From assembly GCF_900115505.1 (NCBI RefSeq), contig NZ_FOWQ01000010.1, positions 122,512 through 186,511 on the forward strand: a stretch of DNA of 64,000 nt. The letters are read 5' to 3'. The position numbers were made by a program, and so were the translations under genes. This DNA comes from Geodermatophilus dictyosporus (lineage in GTDB: Bacteria; Actinomycetota; Actinomycetes; Mycobacteriales; Geodermatophilaceae). The notes under the pieces are model-generated. The model saw only the letters and a list, made by a program, of their open reading frames with translations, did not search any database and was not told the DNA's origin. Positions 59,740 through 64,000 of this stretch are shown here, piece by piece (positions within the stretch are counted from its first letter, which is position 1; every line of letters begins with the position of its first letter).

Positions 59740-60390
59740 GTGCAGTTCCTCAGCGACAACTCCGACCTGTTGTGGGGCGCGTTCCTGACGACGCTCTCCC
59801 TCGCGGTCGTCAGCGGCCTGTGCGCGCTGGTGCTCGGCACCGTGCTGGCCGGGATGCGGGTGAGCCCGGTGCCCCCGCTGCGCGGGCTGGCCACCTTCTA
59901 CGTCGAGGTCTTCCGCAACACCCCGCTGACCGTCGTGTTCTTCTTCCTGGCGTTCGGCATCGTGCAGATCGACCTGCAGTTCCCGAGCCGGTTCCTCACC
60001 GCGGTGGCGGCGCTGTCGCTCTACACCGCCGCGTTCGTCTGCGAGGCGCTGCGCTCGGGCATCAACTCCGTCCCGGCGGGCCAGGCCGAGGCCGCCCGCG
60101 CGCTCGGGCTGACCTTCGGGCAGTCGCTGCGTCAGGTGGTCCTCCCCCAGGCATTCCGCACCGTGGTTCCCCCGCTGGGCAACGTGTGGATCGCGCTGGC
60201 GAAGAACACCTCGATCGCCGCCGGGTTCGCCGTCACCGACCTGACCGCGGCGCTGCAGCGGCTGGCCAACGCCAACGCCGACCAGCTGCTCGCCGTCTTC
60301 GCCGCGGTGGTCGCCGGCTACCTGGTCATCACGCTCCCCTCCGCCTGGCTGATCCGGGTGGTCGAGACCCGGGTGGCGATCGTCCGATGA
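59740..60390 (+). CDS. gluC: Amino acid ABC transporter permease
   Basis: The 216-residue permease has five hydrophobic segments and the EAA loop GQAEAARALGLTFGQSLRQVVLPQAFRTV (core EAARALG...LPQA), plus the polar amino acid transporter N-terminal pattern LTTLSLAVVSGLCALVLGTVLAGMR. GTG at 59740. Its stop overlaps the next permease start as ATGA. It pairs with the second permease to form the heterodimeric channel of the glutamate transporter. Confidence 0.92.
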   Translation: MQFLSDNSDLLWGAFLTTLSLAVVSGLCALVLGTVLAGMRVSPVPPLRGLATFYVEVFRNTPLTVVFFFLAFGIVQIDLQFPSRFLTAVAALSLYTAAFVCEALRSGINSVPAGQAEAARALGLTFGQSLRQVVLPQAFRTVVPPLGNVWIALAKNTSIAAGFAVTDLTAALQRLANANADQLLAVFAAVVAGYLVITLPSAWLIRVVETRVAIVR

Positions 60391-61280
60391 GCACCAGCGT
60401 CCTGTTCGACCTGCCGGGGCCCCGGGCCCGCCGCCGTCAGCTGGTGGGCACCGTGGTCGGCGCCCTCGTCGTCGCCGCGCTCGTCGGGCTGGCCCTGTGG
60501 CGGCTGGCGGCCAACGGCCAGCTCGAGCCCGACCGCTGGGCGGTGCTCTTCGACCCGGCCTCGGGTGTGCCGCAGGCCCTGTGGCAGGGGCTGCTCAACA
60601 CGCTGGCGGTCGCCGCGGTCGGCATGGTGCTGGCCACCGTGCTGGGCGCGCTGCTGGCCGTCGGACGGCTGTCCGACCACGCGTGGGTGCGCATCCCGGT
60701 CGGCGTGGTCATCGAGCTCTTCCGCGCCGTCCCGCTGCTCATCCTGATCCTGTTCTGCCTGCTGTTCCTGCCCACGGTCGGCGTCCCGATGACCGCGTTC
60801 CGGGCGCTGGTGCTGGGGCTGACGCTCTACAACATGGCCGTGCTGGCCGAGATCTTCCGGGCCGGGATCCTGTCGGTGGACCGGGGGCAGCGGGAGGCGG
60901 CCTTCGCCCTCGGCATGCGCAAGACGCAGGTCATGACGCTGGTCCTGCTGCCGCAGGCAGTGCGCCGGATGCTGCCGGTGCTGGTGGCCCAGCTCGTGGT
61001 CCTGCTCAAGGACTCGTCGCTGGGCTTCATCGTCGGCTACGTCGAGTTGCTGCGGACCGCGCGCAGCCTGGTCGAGTTCTTCAACTTCTCCTTCGGCAGC
61101 CAGTACACCTTCCAGCTCTACGTGGCCGCCGCCCTCGTCTACATCGTCGTCAACGTGGTGCTCTCCCAGGTGGCACGGAGCGTGGAGAAGCGCACCCGGC
61201 GCAGCACCAAGGCGGCCGCGGCCAAGGACGTCGAGCTGCCCGCCGACGTCCAGATGGGCGGGGGTGGCGGGCCGGTCTGA
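60387..61280 (+). CDS. gluD: Amino acid ABC transporter permease
   Basis: The 297-residue permease has an N-terminal membrane anchor (VGTVVGALVVAALVGLALW), the core helices and the EAA loop QREAAFALGMRKTQVMTLVLLPQAVRRM (core EAAFALG...LPQA). The last 35 residues are a charged cytoplasmic tail. ATG at 60387 overlaps the gluC stop. Together with gluA and gluB this completes a gluABCD-type operon for uptake of glutamate or a related acid. Confidence 0.92.
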   Translation: MSTSVLFDLPGPRARRRQLVGTVVGALVVAALVGLALWRLAANGQLEPDRWAVLFDPASGVPQALWQGLLNTLAVAAVGMVLATVLGALLAVGRLSDHAWVRIPVGVVIELFRAVPLLILILFCLLFLPTVGVPMTAFRALVLGLTLYNMAVLAEIFRAGILSVDRGQREAAFALGMRKTQVMTLVLLPQAVRRMLPVLVAQLVVLLKDSSLGFIVGYVELLRTARSLVEFFNFSFGSQYTFQLYVAAALVYIVVNVVLSQVARSVEKRTRRSTKAAAAKDVELPADVQMGGGGGPV

Positions 61281-61390
61281 CCGGTCGCGTGCGGGACACG
61301 GGACGGTCACGCCGTGCCCCGCTCGTCCCGCTCCGCACCGCGGGTGAGCCGGCGGTCAGGCGCGGTGCCGGGGCTGCCGAGAACGGGTCC

Positions 61391-61822
61391 GTGGACACCG
61401 CTCTCCGCCCCGTCGTGCCGCCGCTGCCCACCGTGGTGCGCCTGCCCGGAGGGCAGGTCGACGCCGCCCAGGACTTCGTGAACCGGCTGCGGGCGGCGTC
61501 GGCCTCCTTCGCCGGCGCCGCGGGTGCCGACTCCGCCGTCGTCCGCGAGGCGGTGCCCCCGGCCCGGCACCGGCGCGCCCGCTGCCGGGTGGTGCTGCGC
61601 ATGTTCGACGGCACCGAGGTCGACCTGACCTTCCTCGGCCCGGTCAGCCGCCCGGCCGTGGCGCCCGACCGCTCCTTCGAGGCGCAGATCGCCCGCTGGC
61701 TGCGCGCCGGGCACGCCCGCGGCGCCGAGGGAGCGTGGCTGGTGCCCGACGACGAGGCCCCCGGCGGCCGCGCCGTCGACCTCACCGCCTGGACGACGGC
61801 GGCCGGGGCGCCCGCCCCCTGA
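61391..61822 (+). CDS. Conserved-looking hypothetical protein (143 aa)
   Basis: From the GTG at 61391 the product reads VDTALRPVVPPLPTVVRLPGG and contains a beta-rich core (CRVVLRMFDGTEVDLTFLGPVSRP, then DRSFEAQIARWLRAGH) and a Pro/Ala end. Small size and lack of signal peptide suggest a cytoplasmic protein. It follows the glutamate operon after 110 bp and ends before a long hairpin shared with convergent recX. No family is recognised; the start is uncertain. Confidence 0.6.
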   Translation: MDTALRPVVPPLPTVVRLPGGQVDAAQDFVNRLRAASASFAGAAGADSAVVREAVPPARHRRARCRVVLRMFDGTEVDLTFLGPVSRPAVAPDRSFEAQIARWLRAGHARGAEGAWLVPDDEAPGGRAVDLTAWTTAAGAPAP

Positions 61823-61843
61823 CCGCAGCGGCCCCGACACGGG

Positions 61844-61888
61844 GACGGGCCCCGTCGCCGGCTCCGAGAGCCGGCGGCGGGGCCCGTC
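61844..61888. terminator. 20-bp hairpin between convergent genes
   Basis: Positions 61844-61863 pair with 61869-61888 over 20 bp with one G-U pair and a 5-nt loop CCGAG. It lies between the hypothetical gene and the recX stop (61909) and probably ends transcription in both directions. Confidence 0.85.
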
Positions 61889-61908
61889 CTCGTCGTGCGT
61901 GCCGCCCG

Positions 61909-62646
61909 TCAGGGCAGGTCGTCCTCCCAGCCGGGCCCGTCCGGCCCGCCGGGACCGGGGTCGGTGCCGAAGCCGGTCTCGTCGAGGACGTCCCGGACCA
62001 CCCCCGCGGCCAGCCCGCCGCCGTAGCCCTTGCGAGCCAGCATGCCGACCAGCCGGCGGGTGGCGGTGACCCGGTCGACCCGGCGGAGACCGGACAGGCG
62101 CCGCTCGACCAGCCGCCGGGCGGCCGCGCGCTCGTCCTCGTCGTCGACCAGGGCGAGGGCCTGCTCGGCGTCCTCCCCGTCGACGCCCTTGGCCCGCAGC
62201 TCCGCCTTGAGGGCCCGGCGGGCCAGGCCGCGGCCGGCCTGGCGCGAGCTCACCCAGGCGCGGGCGAAGGCGGCGTCGTCGACGAGGCCCACCTCGCCGA
62301 ACCGGTCGAGCACGGCGGTCGCGGCCTCCTCGGGGACGCCGCGGCGCTCGAGCAGGTCGGCCAGCTGCTGGCGAGTCTTGGGCGCGCCGGTGAGCGCCCG
62401 CAGGCAGACCGCCCGGGCCACCGACTCGGGGTCGCCGGCCTCGTCGGCGGGGTCCCCGGGGACCGCATCCGGGCCGTCGGGCCCGGGGTGGGCGGCCGGG
62501 CCGTCCGGGTCAGGGGACGGCCCCGGCCGCCGCCGGCGGCCGGCCCGCCCGCCCGGGGAGTCCCCGCGGAGACGGCGCCGGCCGCCGGGCCGGTCGGCCC
62601 GCTCGGGCTCGTCGTCCAGGGGCGACGGGCCCGGCCGGCCGGTCAT
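61909..62646 (-). CDS. recX: Regulatory protein RecX
   Basis: The 245-residue protein has a 70-residue Pro/Gly/Asp-rich start and three RecX helical repeats (SVARAVCLRALTGAPKTRQQLAD, LVDDAAFARAWVSSRQAGRGLARRALKAEL, and DRVTATRRLVGMLARKGYGGG). RecX caps RecA filaments and limits recombination activity. ATG at 62646; only 8 bp separate it from the recA stop, so recA-recX are one operon under the SOS box at 63818. Confidence 0.92.
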   Translation of the reverse strand: MTGRPGPSPLDDEPERADRPGGRRRLRGDSPGGRAGRRRRPGPSPDPDGPAAHPGPDGPDAVPGDPADEAGDPESVARAVCLRALTGAPKTRQQLADLLERRGVPEEAATAVLDRFGEVGLVDDAAFARAWVSSRQAGRGLARRALKAELRAKGVDGEDAEQALALVDDEDERAAARRLVERRLSGLRRVDRVTATRRLVGMLARKGYGGGLAAGVVRDVLDETGFGTDPGPGGPDGPGWEDDLP

Positions 62647-62654
62647 CGGAGTGC

Positions 62655-63686
62655 TCAGAAGTCGACCGGGTCAGCGGCCGGGGCGTCGACCTGCGGGCCG
62701 ATGCCCAGCTTCTCCTTGACCTTCTTCTCGATCTCGTCGGCGAGGTCGGGGTTGTCGCGCAGGAAGGAGCGGACGTTCTCCTTGCCCTGGCCGAGCTGGT
62801 CGCCCTCGTACGTGTACCAGGCGCCGGACTTGCGGATGAAGCCCTGCTCGACGCCGGCGTCGATGAGGCCGCCCTCGCGGCTGAAGCCCTGACCCCACAG
62901 CAGGTCGAGCTCGGCCTGCTTGAACGGGGCGGCGACCTTGTTCTTCACGACCTTGACCCGCACCCGGCTGCCGACGGCGTCGGTGCCCTGCTTGAGGGTC
63001 TCGATCCGGCGCACGTCGAGGCGGACCGACGAGTAGAACTTCAGCGCGCGGCCACCGGTGGTGACCTCGGGCGAGCCGTAGACGATGCCGACCTTCTCGC
63101 GCAGCTGGTTGATGAAGATCGCGGTGGTGCCCGAGTTGTTCAGCGCACCGGTGATCTTGCGCAGCGCCTGGCTCATGAGGCGGGCCTGCAGACCGACGTG
63201 GCTGTCACCCATCTCGCCCTCGATCTCGGCGCGGGGCACGAGGGCCGCGACGGAGTCGATGACGATGATGTCCAGCGCGCCGGAGCGGATGAGCATGTCG
63301 GCGATCTCGAGCGCCTGCTCACCGGTGTCGGGCTGGCTGACCAGCAGCGCGTCGGTGTCGACGCCGATGGCCCGGGCGTACTCGGGGTCGAGGGCGTGTT
63401 CGGCGTCGATGAAGGCCGCGATGCCGCCGGCCGCCTGGGCGTTGGCCACCGCGTGCAGCGCGACCGTCGTCTTGCCGGAGGCCTCGGGGCCGTAGACCTC
63501 GACGACGCGGCCGCGGGGCAGGCCGCCGATGCCCAGCGCGATGTCGAGGGCGATCGAGCCCGTCGGGATGACCTTGATCGCCTGCGCCGGGTTGTCGCCC
63601 AGCCGCATGACCGAGCCCTTGCCGAACTGCTTGTCGATCTGGGCGAGGGCCATGTCGAGGGCCTTGTCGCGGTCGAGCGTTGCCAT
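62655..63686 (-). CDS. recA: Recombinase RecA
   Basis: The 343-residue RecA has the Walker [19 protein letters not shown], the [19 protein letters not shown] Walker B region, the L1/L2 DNA-binding loops ([24 protein letters not shown]) and a C-terminal acidic end. It catalyses strand exchange and stimulates LexA self-cleavage. ATG at 63686 ([20 protein letters not shown]) follows AAGGTGAGC; the open frame beyond covers the SOS box and is not coding. No intein is present, unlike mycobacterial recA. Confidence 0.97.
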   Translation of the reverse strand: MATLDRDKALDMALAQIDKQFGKGSVMRLGDNPAQAIKVIPTGSIALDIALGIGGLPRGRVVEVYGPEASGKTTVALHAVANAQAAGGIAAFIDAEHALDPEYARAIGVDTDALLVSQPDTGEQALEIADMLIRSGALDIIVIDSVAALVPRAEIEGEMGDSHVGLQARLMSQALRKITGALNNSGTTAIFINQLREKVGIVYGSPEVTTGGRALKFYSSVRLDVRRIETLKQGTDAVGSRVRVKVVKNKVAAPFKQAELDLLWGQGFSREGGLIDAGVEQGFIRKSGAWYTYEGDQLGQGKENVRSFLRDNPDLADEIEKKVKEKLGIGPQVDAPAADPVDF

Positions 63687-63817
63687 GGTGCTCACCTTCG
63701 GGAAGTCGCGTGCGGAGTCGTGGGGTGTCGTGGACGACGCTAGGTCGGGGGTCTGACACTTTCCGGGAACGGGCCGGACCTGTGGAGGAGCGACTCCCCT
63801 GTGGACGCCACTGTAGG

Positions 63818-63833
63818 GCGAACACACGTTCGA
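63818..63833. promoter_or_regulatory. LexA (SOS) box upstream of recA
   Basis: GCGAACACACGTTCGA matches TCGAAC-N4-GTTCGA except for the first base. It lies 132 bp upstream of the recA start, consistent with the SOS-inducible recA promoter of actinobacteria. Confidence 0.85.
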
Positions 63834-63870
63834 GTCGAGCGACACGCAGGCGCCTCGCGGACGCCCGGCC

Positions 63871-64000
63871 TCAGCGGTCCCTCGGCGGGACCTCGTACTC
63901 CTCGCAGATGGCCAGCCACACCCGGCGGACGGGCAGCCCCGCCTCGATCGCGTCGAGGGCTGTCCGGCCGCCCAGGGAGGAGAAGACGTGGTCGCGCGCC
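63871..64000 (-). CDS. DUF3046-domain protein, partial (C-terminal part)
   Basis: Reading on the minus strand from the window end, the last 42 codons are [21 protein letters not shown], then [21 protein letters not shown] and stop TGA at 63871-63873. (The two pieces are contiguous.) This is the C terminus of the small DUF3046 protein that precedes recA in most actinobacteria; its function is unknown. The N-terminal part (about 20 residues) is outside the window. The position reinforces the actinobacterial gene order. Confidence 0.85.
   Translation of the reverse strand, partial: ARDHVFSSLGGRTALDAIEAGLPVRRVWLAICEEYEVPPRDR

Noticed and set aside
1-64000. tRNA, rRNA or origin sequences
   Set aside because: No tRNA-like cloverleaf, rRNA segment or DnaA-box cluster was noticed by eye on either strand; a dedicated scan was not possible.

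Overview
The window is 64 kb of very GC-rich DNA with strong G/C bias at third codon positions, frequent GTG starts and GGAGG-type ribosome binding sites. The housekeeping block on the right (nrdJ-nrdR, LysM protein/lexA, hflX, dapF-miaA, DUF349, miaB, a glutamate ABC transporter, recX-recA, DUF3046) has gene content and order typical of Actinobacteria. Protein style and the SOS, NrdR and CsoR site types fit a Geodermatophilaceae-like soil or rock actinobacterium (Blastococcus/Geodermatophilus/Modestobacter); that placement is inference, not a database match.

Layout. 1-6.4 kb: envelope-protein tail, WYL regulator/DinB pair, UBP zinc finger/Na+:H+ antiporter pair, a degenerate arsenate-reductase-like protein and small proteins. 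6.4-16.2 kb: an aromatic or heteroaromatic catabolic locus. A LysR regulator and MFS transporter lie opposite a five-gene operon (cyclase-like hydrolase, FAD monooxygenase, extradiol dioxygenase, FAH-type hydrolase, alpha/beta C-C hydrolase), which converges on a hydroxyacid-oxoacid transhydrogenase-like Fe dehydrogenase and a TauE/SafE carrier. 16.3-21.2 kb: YihY protein, a ribA-DODA dioxygenase operon opposite a MarR regulator with palindromic operators, and an IS5-type insertion sequence placed exactly in the overlapping stop codons of marR and an SDR gene. 21.3-41.1 kb: accessory genes including a lipoprotein and two unknown small proteins, aldo/keto reductase, GNAT, DUF222-HNH nuclease, ketopantoate-reductase-like protein, two divergent LacI/MFS pairs with palindromic operators, GH65 phosphorylase, ClpP, MBL hydrolase, epimerase and a GAF-ANTAR regulator. 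41.2-64 kb: a DUF4396 membrane protein under a CsoR-like operator, then the conserved block.

Sequence integrity. Four otherwise normal genes (ribA, the HNH nuclease, an EamA transporter, a MocR regulator) each carry one single-base indel. The MocR gene and a convergent AraC-family gene have both lost their 3' ends at one junction near 31845. These are either assembly indels or a patch of gene decay. Regulatory logic is visible in several places: three LexA boxes between the LysM gene and lexA and one before recA; paired NrdR boxes before nrdRJ; a CsoR-like palindrome; MarR and LacI palindromes; and several long hairpin terminators, one of them between the binding-protein and permease genes of the glutamate transporter.
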